A stretch of 64,000 bases of DNA from Streptomyces luomodiensis (GCF_031679605.1 NZ_CP117522.1:6448001-6512000), one strand, 5' to 3'. Shown: positions 42,810 to 51,437, numbered from the stretch's first letter. The notes: generated by a model not told the origin, from the sequence alone. A program made the numbers and translations.

Positions 42810-42848
42810 TTGACCGCCAGTTGACCGGTGTTTGACCACCGATTGATC
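42810..42848 (+). promoter_or_regulatory. 11-base phased direct repeats TTGACC x4
   Basis: TTGACC at 42810, 42821 and 42832 and TTGATC at 42843 are exactly 11 bases apart, in the 293-base gap between snpA and the LysR gene. They are 71-109 bases before the LysR start. Apart from this array and the flanking promoters I see nothing in 42626-42918. Confidence 0.7.
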
Positions 42849-42918
42849 ATTTACGGTATGGGTTTGGCGCGGTTTCAGGCTCTGGTGTGACCGATAAAAG
42901 CGCAGTTATGCTCTCGCC

Positions 42919-44043
42919 GTGGAGCTCGAGGTGAGGCACCTCCGTGCACTGTGCGCCATCGCCGACACCGGCAGCCTACGGAAGGCGGCGCGTCAACTGG
43001 GCATGACCCAACCCTCCTTGACGACCCAGCTCCGGCGCATCGAGAACACCATCGGCGGCCGGCTGTTCTCGCGCGAGGTCACCGGCAGTCGGCCGACCCC
43101 GCTCGGACGGTCCGTGCTGTGCCGCGCCCGGCCGATCGTGGCCGAGATGAACGCCCTGGTCAGCGAGGTCCGGCAGGAGGCGGGACGGACCGCCGACGCC
43201 CGGTTGCGCATCGGCAGCACGGGCAGCCGGGCCGTGGTCGGCTGGCTGCGCAGGCTCCGCGCCCGTTATCCGGAGGCGGACACCACCATCCACATCGACG
43301 TCTCCGCCAACGCGCTGCTCCAGATGGTGGCCGCCAACCAGCTGGACGTCGCCTTCGTCCACGAGGTCGAGGGCGCGCCGCTGCGGGTGCCCGAGGGCGT
43401 GGAACGCCGGGTGCTGGTGGCGCGGGAGCCGCAGTTCGTCGCGCTGGCCGAAACCCATCCGGCCGCCGCGCGGCCCGTGGTGCCCCTCGCCGAGCTGGCC
43501 GCCGACCAGTGGATGGTCGATCCCAGCGTGGACGGTGAGGGCCCCGGGCTGCGCCGGGTGCTGGCCGCGGCGGGGCTCAACCCCAGGGTGGTGTACGGGG
43601 ACTATCTGACCGCCGCCGATCTGGTCGCCTCGGGCGAGGTGGTCACCCCGTGCCAGCCCACCGCCCGGTCCCGTCAGGGCGTGGCCGTGCGTCCGCTGCA
43701 CGGCGATCCGCTGACGGTCCGGCTGTTCCTGGCCTCACGGGTGGCCCCGGCGGCCCGCACAGCGCCCGCCGCCGGACCCGCCGAGCCCGTTCGCCCTGCC
43801 GACCCCGCCGCCGGACCCGCCGCGTCCGCCCCGGGCGCCCCGGGCGCGGCGCCCGGTGATCCTCTCGACGTCGACGCCCTCTTCGGCGACCTGGAGGACG
43901 CGTACTTCGAGATCGCCTGGGCCAGCCCCACGTACCGCCAGTGGCTGGTCCGCAACGAGAGCCCGCTGCTGCGCTTCCACGACGCCCGGACGCACGAGGC
44001 GTTCGACGCCATGGGGCTCGCCGGGCCCGCCGAGGTCTCGTAG
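42919..44043 (+). CDS. LysR-family activator, SnpR-like
   Basis: A 374-residue LysR regulator, about 70 longer than usual. HTH: VRHLRALCAIADTGSLRKAA, then RQLGMTQPSLTTQLRRIE and LFSREVTGSRPTPLG. The effector domain runs to about 285. A Pro/Ala linker (residues 275-310) and a C-terminal module with YFEIAWASPTYRQWLVRNES are extra; the latter is seen in SnpR-type proteins. Divergent from snpA. GTG start. Confidence 0.85.
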   Translation: MELEVRHLRALCAIADTGSLRKAARQLGMTQPSLTTQLRRIENTIGGRLFSREVTGSRPTPLGRSVLCRARPIVAEMNALVSEVRQEAGRTADARLRIGSTGSRAVVGWLRRLRARYPEADTTIHIDVSANALLQMVAANQLDVAFVHEVEGAPLRVPEGVERRVLVAREPQFVALAETHPAAARPVVPLAELAADQWMVDPSVDGEGPGLRRVLAAAGLNPRVVYGDYLTAADLVASGEVVTPCQPTARSRQGVAVRPLHGDPLTVRLFLASRVAPAARTAPAAGPAEPVRPADPAAGPAASAPGAPGAAPGDPLDVDALFGDLEDAYFEIAWASPTYRQWLVRNESPLLRFHDARTHEAFDAMGLAGPAEVS

Positions 44044-44046
44044 CGC

Positions 44047-44088
44047 GCGAGTGCGGCCGGACGCACCGCGAGTACGGCCGGACCCACC
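44047..44088. repeat. 21-base direct duplication after the LysR gene
   Basis: GCGAGTGCGGCCGGACGCAC-C is followed directly by GCGAGTACGGCCGGACCCAC-C, just after the LysR stop and before the convergent phosphatase gene. Confidence 0.75.
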
Positions 44089-44104
44089 GGCCCTGGTGAC
44101 ACCC

Positions 44105-46564
44105 TCAGACCAGGCCCGGGAACTCGGCGGGCAGCCCGACCGGAAGTGTCTGCTCCGACCAGATCGTCTTGCCCTCGGTGGTCTGCCGGCTGCCCCAGCG
44201 CTGGCTGAGCCGTGCGACCAGCAGCAGACCGCGGCCGCCCTCGTCGAAGGTGCGGGCGCGGCGCATGTGCGGGGCGGTGTTGGAGGCGTCGGAGACCTCG
44301 CAGATCAGCGCGTGGTCATGGATCAGCCGCAGCTGGATGGGCGGGACGGCGTGCCGGATGGCGTTGGTGACCAGCTCGCTGACGACCAGCTCGGTGGTGA
44401 AGACGGCCTCGTCGAGCCCCCATTCGGTCAGCCGCGCCGTGACGTCCCGGCGGGACCGGGCCACGTACGCCGGGTCGGCGGGCACGTCCCAGGTGGCCAC
44501 GTGCGCCGCGTCCAGGGTGCGGACGCGGGCGAGCAGCAGCGCGACGTCGTCCAGTACGCCCTGGCTGGGGAGGAGCGCCCGCAGAACGGAGTCGCAGGTG
44601 CCGTCCAGGGTGCCGACGGGGTGGGCCAGCGCGTCGGCCAGCAGCAGACGCCCCTCGTCCACATCGCGCTCCCAGCCGCCCATCAGCCCGTTGGTGTAGA
44701 GGGCGAGCACGGCGTTCTCGGGGAGTTCGGTCTCCATCGTCTCGAACGGCAGCCCGCCGACGCCCAGCGGCGGTCCGACCGGCACCGGCAGGAACTGCAC
44801 GCTGCCGTCGGGCCTGGTCAGCGCCGGGGCGGGGTGTCCGGCCGCGGCCAGCGAGCAGCGGTGCGAGACCGGGTCGTAGACGGCGTACAGGCAGGTGGCC
44901 CCCACGTCCCCGGTGGTCTCCCCGGCGCTGGTCTCCGCGGCCAGATGGATCACCAGGTCGTCCAGGTGGGTGAGCAGTTCGTCCGGTGGCAGATCGACAT
45001 CGGCGAGGGTGCGGACCGCCGTCCGCAGCCGGCCCATGGTGGCCGCCGCCTCGATGCCGTGGCCGACCACATCGCCCACGACCAGCGCGACCCGTTCCCC
45101 GGACAGCGGGATGACGTCGAACCAGTCCCCGCCCGCCCCCGCGTACGGCCCCGCGGGCAGATAGCGGGAGGCGACCTCGACCGCCGCCGGCTGGGGCAGG
45201 GACCGCGGCAGCAGGCTGCGCTGGAGGGCCAGGGCGGTGTCGCGTTCCCGGGTGAAGCGGCGGGCGTTGTCCACGCAGACGGCGGCCCGGGTGGTGATCT
45301 CCTCGGCCAGCAGCGCATCGTCATGGGTGAACGGCTCGGGGGTGTGGTGGCGGGCGAACACGGCCACCCCGAGCGTCGTGCCCCGCGCCCGGATCGGCAC
45401 CGACATGATCGAGTGGATGCCGTACCGATGGAGCGTACGCGCGCGGTCGGGCTTCAGCGCGCCCCATGCGGCGATCGTGGGGTCGGTGACCGCGTGGATG
45501 ACGGGCCGCTCCGCCAGCAGGCATTCGACCATCGGCGAGACCTCGGGGTAGCTGTCCACCTTCCCCACCTCGACCACGGATTCGGGGCTGCCCTCGTAGA
45601 TGGACCGCCGGGCGGCGCGGCGCAGCCTGACCGGACCGGTGAGCGGCCCGGACGGCAGCTCCTCGTCCTGGTCCAGCCGCTCCAGCAGATCGACGCTGGC
45701 GTAGTCGGCCAGCCGGGGTACGCAGACGTCGGCGAGTTCCTGGGCGGTCCGGTCGATGTCGAGGGTGCTGCCGATCCGTTCGCTGGCCGCGCTCAGCAAC
45801 AGCAGCCGCTGGCGGGCCAGATACTGCTCGGTGATGTCGTGCGAGGCCAGGCAGACCCCCTCCACCTGGCCGTCGTTCCCCCTCAGCGCGACGTACCGGA
45901 TCGACCAGGCGTGCTCCTTGGCCTCGCCGCCGGCGCGCAGGTACGTCTCCACATCACGCCGCTCGCCGGTGGCCAGCACCTGGTGCAGAACCGTTTCGAG
46001 CTCCTCGCTCTGGAGCTTGCCGCCGATCTCCGCGAGCCGCAGGCCGCGCATCTCCGCTTCGGAGAGGCCGAGGACGCGGGTCATCTCGATGTTCGCCTTG
46101 CGCAGCCGCAGCCCGGCGTCGTAGATCGCTATGGGGCAGGGCGACTGTGCGTAGGCCCAGAGCACCAGCGTCTCGTCGTCGGGCCCGGTGGGCGGATCCT
46201 CCGCCCGTGGCGCCGCGGTCACCAGCAGCCAGTCGCCCTGCGGCGGTCCGCGGTGCGCCAGTATCCGCACCGGCACCTCATGGCCGTCCCGATGGCGCAG
46301 CGTCACCGTCCCGTGCCACCGGGGCTGGGTCCGGGCCCGGCGGGCCTCGGCGGTCGCGGTGTCGCCCGGATGGGCCAGCAGCTCGGCGGCGGGCCGGCCC
46401 ACGACCTGTGCGGGCGAATGTCCGAGCAGCCGATGGGCACCCTCGTTCCAGCTGGTCAGTGTCCCGTCATCGCTGACGGTGGCCCTCGCCGTCCCCGTCT
46501 CGTCGAAGCCCGCATCGGCGAAGCCGCCCCACTCCTGCGCAGAGCCGTTGTCGTGGCGCTTCAT
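44105..46564 (-). CDS. PAS-PAS-GAF-PP2C(SpoIIE)-HATPase phosphatase
   Basis: An 819-residue sensory phosphatase. Two PAS domains (about 20-110 and 125-250) are followed by a GAF domain (about 255-420). The SpoIIE-type PP2C domain spans about 440-660, with metal Asp in GGDWFDVIPL and GDVVGHGIEAAATM and the late Asp pair in GVLDDVALLL. A C-terminal RsbW-like ATPase contains VVSELVTNAIRHA and GGRGLLLVARLSQRWG. It both dephosphorylates STAS antagonists and may phosphorylate or hold them. ATG 46564 has GGAGGG ten bases upstream. Confidence 0.9.
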   Translation of the reverse strand: MKRHDNGSAQEWGGFADAGFDETGTARATVSDDGTLTSWNEGAHRLLGHSPAQVVGRPAAELLAHPGDTATAEARRARTQPRWHGTVTLRHRDGHEVPVRILAHRGPPQGDWLLVTAAPRAEDPPTGPDDETLVLWAYAQSPCPIAIYDAGLRLRKANIEMTRVLGLSEAEMRGLRLAEIGGKLQSEELETVLHQVLATGERRDVETYLRAGGEAKEHAWSIRYVALRGNDGQVEGVCLASHDITEQYLARQRLLLLSAASERIGSTLDIDRTAQELADVCVPRLADYASVDLLERLDQDEELPSGPLTGPVRLRRAARRSIYEGSPESVVEVGKVDSYPEVSPMVECLLAERPVIHAVTDPTIAAWGALKPDRARTLHRYGIHSIMSVPIRARGTTLGVAVFARHHTPEPFTHDDALLAEEITTRAAVCVDNARRFTRERDTALALQRSLLPRSLPQPAAVEVASRYLPAGPYAGAGGDWFDVIPLSGERVALVVGDVVGHGIEAAATMGRLRTAVRTLADVDLPPDELLTHLDDLVIHLAAETSAGETTGDVGATCLYAVYDPVSHRCSLAAAGHPAPALTRPDGSVQFLPVPVGPPLGVGGLPFETMETELPENAVLALYTNGLMGGWERDVDEGRLLLADALAHPVGTLDGTCDSVLRALLPSQGVLDDVALLLARVRTLDAAHVATWDVPADPAYVARSRRDVTARLTEWGLDEAVFTTELVVSELVTNAIRHAVPPIQLRLIHDHALICEVSDASNTAPHMRRARTFDEGGRGLLLVARLSQRWGSRQTTEGKTIWSEQTLPVGLPAEFPGLV

Positions 46565-46724
46565 GCTCGCCATCCCTCCGGGACGGCACCGGGTCCGTCC
46601 CCCAGGATCCCCTTCCAGCCTCGTCCACTCCGGGCCGGGCATCAACCACAGCCCGGACCGGGGCGGAGGACGCCGCCGGGTCGGACCCGGCCGGCCGCCC
46701 TGACCGGCGGGCCCCGCCACGTAA

Positions 46725-46743
46725 CCTCGGTACGATACGGAGG
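46725..46743. promoter_or_regulatory. near-palindrome before a TetR gene
   Basis: CCTCGGTA-CGA-TACGGAGG, arms of eight bases with one mismatched pair, lies 33 bases before the TetR start at 46777. It is a likely autoregulatory operator. Confidence 0.5.
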
Positions 46744-46776
46744 GCCCCGCCATTTCGCAACCCCGGAGGTGACGCC

Positions 46777-47352
46777 ATGCCCGCCCAACGTGCGGACGCC
46801 CGGCGCAACTACGCGCGCATCCTCGCCGTGGCCGAGGAGGAGGTCGCCGCGCACGGCGCCGACGCCTCCCTGGAACAGATCGCCCGCACCGCCGGGGTCG
46901 GCTCGGCCACCGTGCGCCGCCACTTCCCCACCCGGCGCGCGCTGCTGGAAGCGGTCTTCCACGAGCGCATCGACGCCCTGGCCGTCCGCGCCCGCGAACT
47001 GGCGCAGGCGGAGGACGTACGGGCCGCACTGCTGGAATGGCTGGACGCGCTCACCGCCTACTCCGCCTCCGCGCGGGGCCTGGCCACCGCGATGCTGTGG
47101 GACCAGGAGGCCGATCCGGCACACCAGAACGCCTGCGTGGCGACCCTCTCCGAGGCGGGTGAGCCGCTGCTGCGCCGGGCCGAGGAGGCCGGCGCGGTGC
47201 CCCCCGGGGTGACCGCGGCCGACCTGCTCACGCTGATCGCCGGCATCGTGCTGGCCACCGAGCGCCACCCGGACCCCGCCACCGAGGCGGACCGGCTGCT
47301 GCGCCTGGCCGTGGCGGGGATCAGCCCAGGGGGTGAGGGGACCACGGGCTGA
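46777..47352 (+). CDS. TetR-family transcriptional regulator
   Basis: A 191-residue regulator: RADARRNYARILAVAEEEVA, HTH LEQIARTAGVGSATVRRHFP, and a C-terminal domain with TAMLWDQEADPAHQNACV. This is the SbtR-like group (TetR_C_21-type). ATG start with GGAGGTGAC. It is divergent from the PP2C gene. The target is unknown. Confidence 0.85.
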   Translation: MPAQRADARRNYARILAVAEEEVAAHGADASLEQIARTAGVGSATVRRHFPTRRALLEAVFHERIDALAVRARELAQAEDVRAALLEWLDALTAYSASARGLATAMLWDQEADPAHQNACVATLSEAGEPLLRRAEEAGAVPPGVTAADLLTLIAGIVLATERHPDPATEADRLLRLAVAGISPGGEGTTG

Positions 47353-48062
47353 GGTGGTCCAACGGGCGATGCGCCCGGTCACCAGCCGCGGGCCGCGCGG
47401 TGGAGGCGATCCCGGACGCGTAACAAGCACTGCTTCGGGCGGCCCAGGACGCGACGCCGTCGTGGATCCACACGTTCACGCCGTCGTCGTCCACGCCCGT
47501 GCTGATCCGCACGTCAGGAACGTGGATCCGCAGGGCGAACCGCAGATGCGTATCGTCCTTCAGCGGGTGCAGGTCAGTGCGAAGGGCCGCTCGTCGTCGG
47601 CGGGGCCGGTGCCGCGCACGTGCGGCCAACTGCTCGCGGGCGGTGTGCCGCGGGCGGGCATGAACGTCGCCGGCCCCCGCATCCACTCCACAGCGCAGCG
47701 GTGGTCGTCGGCGACGGTCAGCGTGACGTGCCCCGGCCGCGTATCTCACTACAGCACGAGATACAGCCCGCACCCCGGACCCATCAGGCACATCGACAAA
47801 GATCACCCTGACGAGCCGAAGTCAGTAGTTCTGTCATGTCTACGGACGTAAGTGACGTGCCTGATCAGCGGTTTGGTGCGGGTGTGACGTGTGGGGGACG
47901 CGTGGCGCAGTTGAAAGTGGGCGGCTGGTTATCGGCGAGTCGGATCCGCAGGTTCTCCGTGTCTGTGGATCTCTTTCTCCGGTACGGGCGGAGAGCTCAC
48001 CGGAGTCCGCGCCGGTCCCGGTCGCCTCATACAAGAGATCACTGACGAAGGAAGCGTGCTTC
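47353..48062. other. 710-base region without intact gene
   Basis: Leftward reading of 47575-47730 gives a protein-like piece (VTLTVADDHRCAVEWMRGPA, then RGTGPADDERPFALTCTR and a stop) with no start. A second leftward frame gives GVDDDGVNVWIHDGVASWAA at about 47440-47510. These look like decayed or unusual coding remains, low confidence. Bases 47820-48062 hold the promoter and leader of the small peptide gene. Confidence 0.35.
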
Positions 48063-48272
48063 ATGAGCAACCCAGCCCAGATCGAGACCCGCGAGATATC
48101 CGACGCCGACTTGGACGGCGTTGCCGGCGGCGTGGCCGGTCTGGCCCTGCAGGGCGGCCCGGGCTACCTGGAAGGCATCGGCAGCGCCGAGCTGGCCGGC
48201 CACAGCCTCACCGTGGACGGTGCGGCGGACCTGCGCAGCGGCCAGGCAGGCCTCAACGTCACCGCCATCTGA
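48063..48272 (+). CDS. RiPP-like precursor peptide with GG leader motif
   Basis: A 69-residue peptide. The leader IETREISDADLDGVAGG is of the double-glycine type seen in Streptomyces peptides annotated as type A2 lantipeptides. The following 46 residues are Gly/Ala/Leu-rich with no Cys at all (VAGLALQGGPGYLEGIG and onward, ending GLNVTAI). GAAGGAAG precedes the ATG, and a strong terminator follows at 48308. No lanthipeptide synthetase, radical-SAM, YcaO or peptidase/exporter gene is seen in the window. It is either an orphan substrate matured elsewhere or a small protein that only resembles a RiPP. Confidence 0.6.
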   Translation: MSNPAQIETREISDADLDGVAGGVAGLALQGGPGYLEGIGSAELAGHSLTVDGAADLRSGQAGLNVTAI

Positions 48273-48307
48273 TCAGCCGTAACGGCTGAGCATCTTTGAT
48301 GCCTGAA

Positions 48308-48340
48308 CCCCCTCGGTCGCACTGTCGCCGAGGGGGTTTC
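48308..48340 (+). terminator. terminator of the small peptide gene
   Basis: CCCCCTCGG / CCGAGGGGG with an 11-base loop, followed by TTTCGT. A smaller hairpin (CAGCCGTAACGGCTG) immediately follows the stop. Confidence 0.85.
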
Positions 48341-48359
48341 GTCATACGCAGGCGCCTCG

Positions 48360-48480
48360 CGGCCGTATGCGCGGGGCGAGGTTGGCCAGGCTGCGCCTCA
48401 CGTGCGCCCACACTGGTGCCCAGCACCGCAGCCGCACTCGCGTAGCGCCAGGTGAGCAGCCCGACGCCGCGCTCATGGTG
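48360..48480 (-). pseudogene. possible sigma-factor region 4 fragment
   Basis: Leftward frames give LLTWRYASAAAVLGTSVGA and, after a frameshift, VRRSLANLAPRIRP. Joined, this resembles the region-4 HTH of ECF sigma factors (x-A-A-x-V-L-G-T-S-x-G-A-V-R-x-x-L). Short and frameshifted, so weakly supported. Confidence 0.3.
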
Positions 48481-48690
48481 GTCGGGCCAGACAGCTGAGC
48501 TCGTGCAAGGCGTCGGGGTGGTGGGTCAGGGCCCGGCCCTGCGTGTACACCTCCGCGTTCTCCTCCAGTCGGTAGGAGCGGTGGGTCACGGCGAGCGCGG
48601 ATTCGTACTCGTGCCGCAGGTCCTGCAGCGTGACGTGCAGGGCCCGCAGCGCCTCGATCTCGAGCGCGGTCAGCGGCGCGGCTTCAACGC
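48476..48690 (-). pseudogene. C-terminal gene fragment of unknown family
   Basis: Leftward frame ALEIEALRALHVTLQDLRHE, then ALAVTHRSYRLEENAEVY and TQGRALTHHPDALHEL, with good protein character. No start lies in the unique sequence; upstream it runs into the HAD fragment. It is probably the truncated end of a lost gene. Confidence 0.4.
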
Positions 48691-48703
48691 ATGCCGGGAG
48701 GAC

Positions 48704-48975
48704 CTCGACATCGACGGCGTCCTCATACCCTTCCCCGACGCGGACGGCTCGACCCCGGCCACCCACGTCCGCCACGACGTCGTCCCCACCGGCCGGAGCC
48801 CGACAACGCGGTCACCGTCTGGGTCGGCCCCGGCCACGGCCTCGCGCTCATGGACGTGATCAGTACGGGTCTCGTCACCCCGGTCTGGTGCACCAGCCGG
48901 CGGCAGGACGCCACCACCTTCATCGGCCCCCTCCTGGGCCTCCCGGACCTGCCGCGTCCGCGGATCACCACCAGC
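48704..48975 (+). pseudogene. frameshifted partial copy of the HAD-like gene at 54121
   Basis: Starts in mid-gene with LDIDGVLIPFPDADGSTPAT, the same as codons 8 onward of the 54121 gene. A single base lost near 48799 shifts the frame, after which VTVWVGPGHGLALMDVI and LVTPVWCTSRRQDATTF continue. The copy stops at the codon for the Ser of RITTS and joins the 72-base hairpin element directly, skipping what corresponds to 54436-54723. Older divergence than the hairpin element itself. Confidence 0.8.
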
Positions 48976-49531
48976 CAGACCGCACCCGGTCCGTCATGGA
49001 CGCCGTGCTGGGCGGCCTGCGGACCGAGTGCGGGCAGGGAGACGCTGAGATTTTCGCGAAAGCGTCTTTGGCGGGTTCCCGCACCCTTGAAGAGCCGCCG
49101 AGATGGGCTTGGATGGCAGAGAGTACGCTGCTGCTGTTGCCGGGGAGATCCTGTATTTCGAAATCTGACCGACGCCAATTATGGTCGATCAGGATAGCTT
49201 CGAGAACATGCCAGAGGAGCTGTTCCTGGGAAGCTTCGTATGCGACGACAGCTTCGGCCCACTCGCCCCGGGAAAGTCGATGAGAGAAGCGCGCGTCCCA
49301 GGATCTGAGTCGCCGAATATTTGAGAGCGAATTGCTAAAATCCTCAGCGGCAACGAAGAGTCCACCGCCCTCTTCGGTGAGTTCGCGGCCGGGACTGCTA
49401 GTGCCCCAGCTTCCAATCGGTGTATGGGGCAGGAGCGGTAGCACATATTCCTGATCATGGTCCACGCCGAACCTGAATGCGCCTGCACCCACGAGGTCGG
49501 CTCGGCAAATGTTCGTCATCGGCAGAATCAC
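48965..49531 (-). CDS. truncated gene of unknown function, lower GC
   Basis: Up to 188 residues. Body: FRFGVDHDQEYVLPLLPHTP, then FVAAEDFSNSLSNIRRLRSW and EQLLWHVLEAILIDHNWRRS. The last 25 or so residues are encoded by the 72-base hairpin element and the HAD fragment in antisense, so the natural 3' end has been lost. Bases 49050-49530 have visibly more A/T than the surroundings, suggesting recent transfer. GTG 49531 or ATG 49519 could start it; no strong ribosome site. Family not recognised. Confidence 0.5.
   Translation of the reverse strand: MILPMTNICRADLVGAGAFRFGVDHDQEYVLPLLPHTPIGSWGTSSPGRELTEEGGGLFVAAEDFSNSLSNIRRLRSWDARFSHRLSRGEWAEAVVAYEASQEQLLWHVLEAILIDHNWRRSDFEIQDLPGNSSSVLSAIQAHLGGSSRVREPAKDAFAKISASPCPHSVRRPPSTASMTDRVRSGWW
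48976..49047. repeat. 72-base hairpin element, left copy
   Basis: 70 of 72 bases equal 54724-54795. The outer arms GCACCCGGTCCG (48982) and CGGACCGAGTGC (49020) pair with one mismatch around a 26-base loop that can fold again (GCCG...CGGC). Confidence 0.85.
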
Positions 49532-49549
49532 AAAGGGCGCTGCGCCTTT

Positions 49550-50080
49550 CTATCGCCAGCCATCTACGGAGACGTCTGGGCCTCCCGCGAGGTAGCGGTG
49601 GAGGGCGCTTGAGGTGGTTTCCACGAAGTTCTCGGGGATGGCGTTGGCATCGACCCAGCGGACCTGGGAGTGCTTGCGGGGTTCGCGGTTTTCGGGTTCG
49701 CCGGTCCATTCGTGGGCGGCGAACACGACCGTGAGGAAGCCGTTGGGGGCTTCGACGCCCCAGGCACCGTGGATGATATGGGCGACCTTGAGGGACTCGG
49801 GCTTCACGGTGAGGCCCGTCTCCTCGTAGAGCTCGCGGACCGCGGTCTCCGTGATGGGCTCGCCCGGTTCGCTCTTGCCGACGGGCAGATCCCACATCCC
49901 CTGGGCAAACTTCGCGTTCTCGCTGCGCTGGAGGAGGACAATTCGGTTGGTGGCCTTGTCGTGGACGATGACGGCCGCGACCAGCAGGGTCATCGATTCG
50001 AGCGCCGGCTTGAGGGCCTTCGGCTGGTCGTCGGTCTGCTGGGCCACGGTCTTCCCTTCGTCGGGCGGGTTGTGGGGCAT
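49550..50080 (-). CDS. NUDIX hydrolase
   Basis: A 176-residue NUDIX enzyme. The 23-residue Nudix box begins at GKSEPGEPITETAVRELYEE and continues TGL; all box Glu and Gly residues are present. It hydrolyses a nucleoside diphosphate linked to X; the substrate is unknown. The start ATG is one base after the TAA of the XRE/TPR regulator, so the two are translationally coupled. GGCGAG is upstream within the regulator's last codons. Confidence 0.9.
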   Translation of the reverse strand: MPHNPPDEGKTVAQQTDDQPKALKPALESMTLLVAAVIVHDKATNRIVLLQRSENAKFAQGMWDLPVGKSEPGEPITETAVRELYEETGLTVKPESLKVAHIIHGAWGVEAPNGFLTVVFAAHEWTGEPENREPRKHSQVRWVDANAIPENFVETTSSALHRYLAGGPDVSVDGWR

Positions 50081-50081
50081 G

Positions 50082-51437
50082 TTAGGCGAGGGCCTCGCGG
50101 GCGCGGCGGGCGAGATCGGCGGCGCCGGGAACGCGGCGGCGCTGGTAGACGGCGAGCGTCGAGCGGATTGAAGTGATCGCCTTCCGGGTCCGGTCGGAGG
50201 TCATGCCCTCCATGAGGACCAGGGCCTGGGTCCAGGCGGCGACGGCCTCGTCGGCGCGGGCCTGGGCGGCGAGGCTGTCGCCGAGGTCGGCGTGGGTGAG
50301 GGCGTGGACGCGCTGGTACTTCGCGGGGTCCCAGCGGGTGAGGGCGTCGCGGTGCTGCTGTTCGGTGCCGATGTGGTCGGCGAGGTCGGTGAGGGTGCGG
50401 GCGGTGTGGCTGGCCACGGTGCCGGCGGCCGGGCCGCTTACGCGGGAGTAGCTGGGCTGGGGACCGTCGTCCCGTAGGAGGGCGTCCTCGGCGGCGAGCA
50501 GGGCGCGTGCGGCCGACGGGTTCTCGTCGGTGGCCGCGTAGGCGCGGGCGTGGGTGATGTGGAGGAGAGCCTCGGTTTGGCCGTCGACGTGGCCGAGGCC
50601 GCGCCGCAGGGCGCCTTCGACGAGGTCGACGCAGTGGTGGGGCTGCTTGAGGCTCAGGGCCTGGTGGGCGAGGGCGCGCATCATCCAGGCGGCGTGGCCG
50701 TGGGGGTCGGCTTCGCAGGCGAGCTGGTAGCCGACCTGGTAGTAGCGCTGGGCGGCGCCTTCCTGGCCGAGGTCGTGGTGCTTCCACCCCGCGAGGTAGG
50801 CGAGTTCGGCGACGGCACCGAAGGCGGCCCGGCGTAAGGCTTCGCTGGCGAAGCGTCCGCGCAGCATGGGGGCGGCTGTGTCGGCGAGGTACGCCGTGAC
50901 GGTGGTCAGGCCGTGCCCGCCACCGAGGCGCTCGTCGGCGGCGCTGAAGGCCGCGGTGATCTGGCGTACGACGTCCACGTCCTCCGCGCCGACCAGGGAC
51001 GTGCCGGTGCGGGCGCGGAGCATGCGGGCGGTGGCTTCGTGGTCGTAGCCGAGTGGCATGGCGACGCCGGCGGTGGTGAAGGCCGCGATGGCGAGGAAGC
51101 GGCGGCGCTCGACGTCGGCGCGGCCCAGGTCGGTGACGGCGAGGACGGGGTCGGATTCCGCCGGCGCATCGGCATCATCGGCCTGGAGGCCGATCTCGGT
51201 CTGGGCGATCAGGCGCCCCGCTCGACGGGACAGTGCCTCGGCCAGGTACTGACCGACCCGGCCCGACGGGGTGCGGGTGCCGTTCACCCAGTGCGAGATG
51301 GCCGACTTGTTGGTCTGGAGGATCTCGCCGTTCTCGGCGGCGATGCGCCGCACGTCTCGGGCGAGGGCCTCGTAGGTGCAGCCAGCCGCGTCGATGACGT
51401 CGCGCAGACGGGAGTTGGGTTCTCTCTGCGCCGCCAC
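50082..51437 (-). CDS. XRE-type regulator with TPR-like sensor domain
   Basis: A 451-residue protein. The N-terminal HTH (about 8-75: LRDVIDAAGCTYEALARDVR, then NKSAISHWVNGTRTP) is followed by helical repeats to the end (YYQVGYQLACEADPHGHAAW, ALSLKQPHHCVDLVEGALRR, then ALTHADLGDSLAAQARADEA). Typical of Streptomyces regulators with TPR effector domains. It heads a two-gene unit with NUDIX and is divergent from the operon starting at 51659, its likely target. Confidence 0.85.
   Translation of the reverse strand: MAAQREPNSRLRDVIDAAGCTYEALARDVRRIAAENGEILQTNKSAISHWVNGTRTPSGRVGQYLAEALSRRAGRLIAQTEIGLQADDADAPAESDPVLAVTDLGRADVERRRFLAIAAFTTAGVAMPLGYDHEATARMLRARTGTSLVGAEDVDVVRQITAAFSAADERLGGGHGLTTVTAYLADTAAPMLRGRFASEALRRAAFGAVAELAYLAGWKHHDLGQEGAAQRYYQVGYQLACEADPHGHAAWMMRALAHQALSLKQPHHCVDLVEGALRRGLGHVDGQTEALLHITHARAYAATDENPSAARALLAAEDALLRDDGPQPSYSRVSGPAAGTVASHTARTLTDLADHIGTEQQHRDALTRWDPAKYQRVHALTHADLGDSLAAQARADEAVAAWTQALVLMEGMTSDRTRKAITSIRSTLAVYQRRRVPGAADLARRAREALA

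Noticed and set aside
43856..47212. 1118-codon open frame on the plus strand opposite the PP2C phosphatase
   Set aside because: Mirror of the phosphatase gene; no signature, no ribosome site.
47321..47806. 161-codon minus-strand frame after the TetR gene
   Set aside because: Mostly Arg/Ala text; only short parts in differing frames look protein-like, so I list the region as without an intact gene.
48976..49047. 72-base hairpin element considered as a tRNA gene or as an att core
   Set aside because: No cloverleaf, no TPsiC or anticodon arm, no CCA. No integrase or excisionase lies in the bracketed 5.7 kb, so an att site is not supported.
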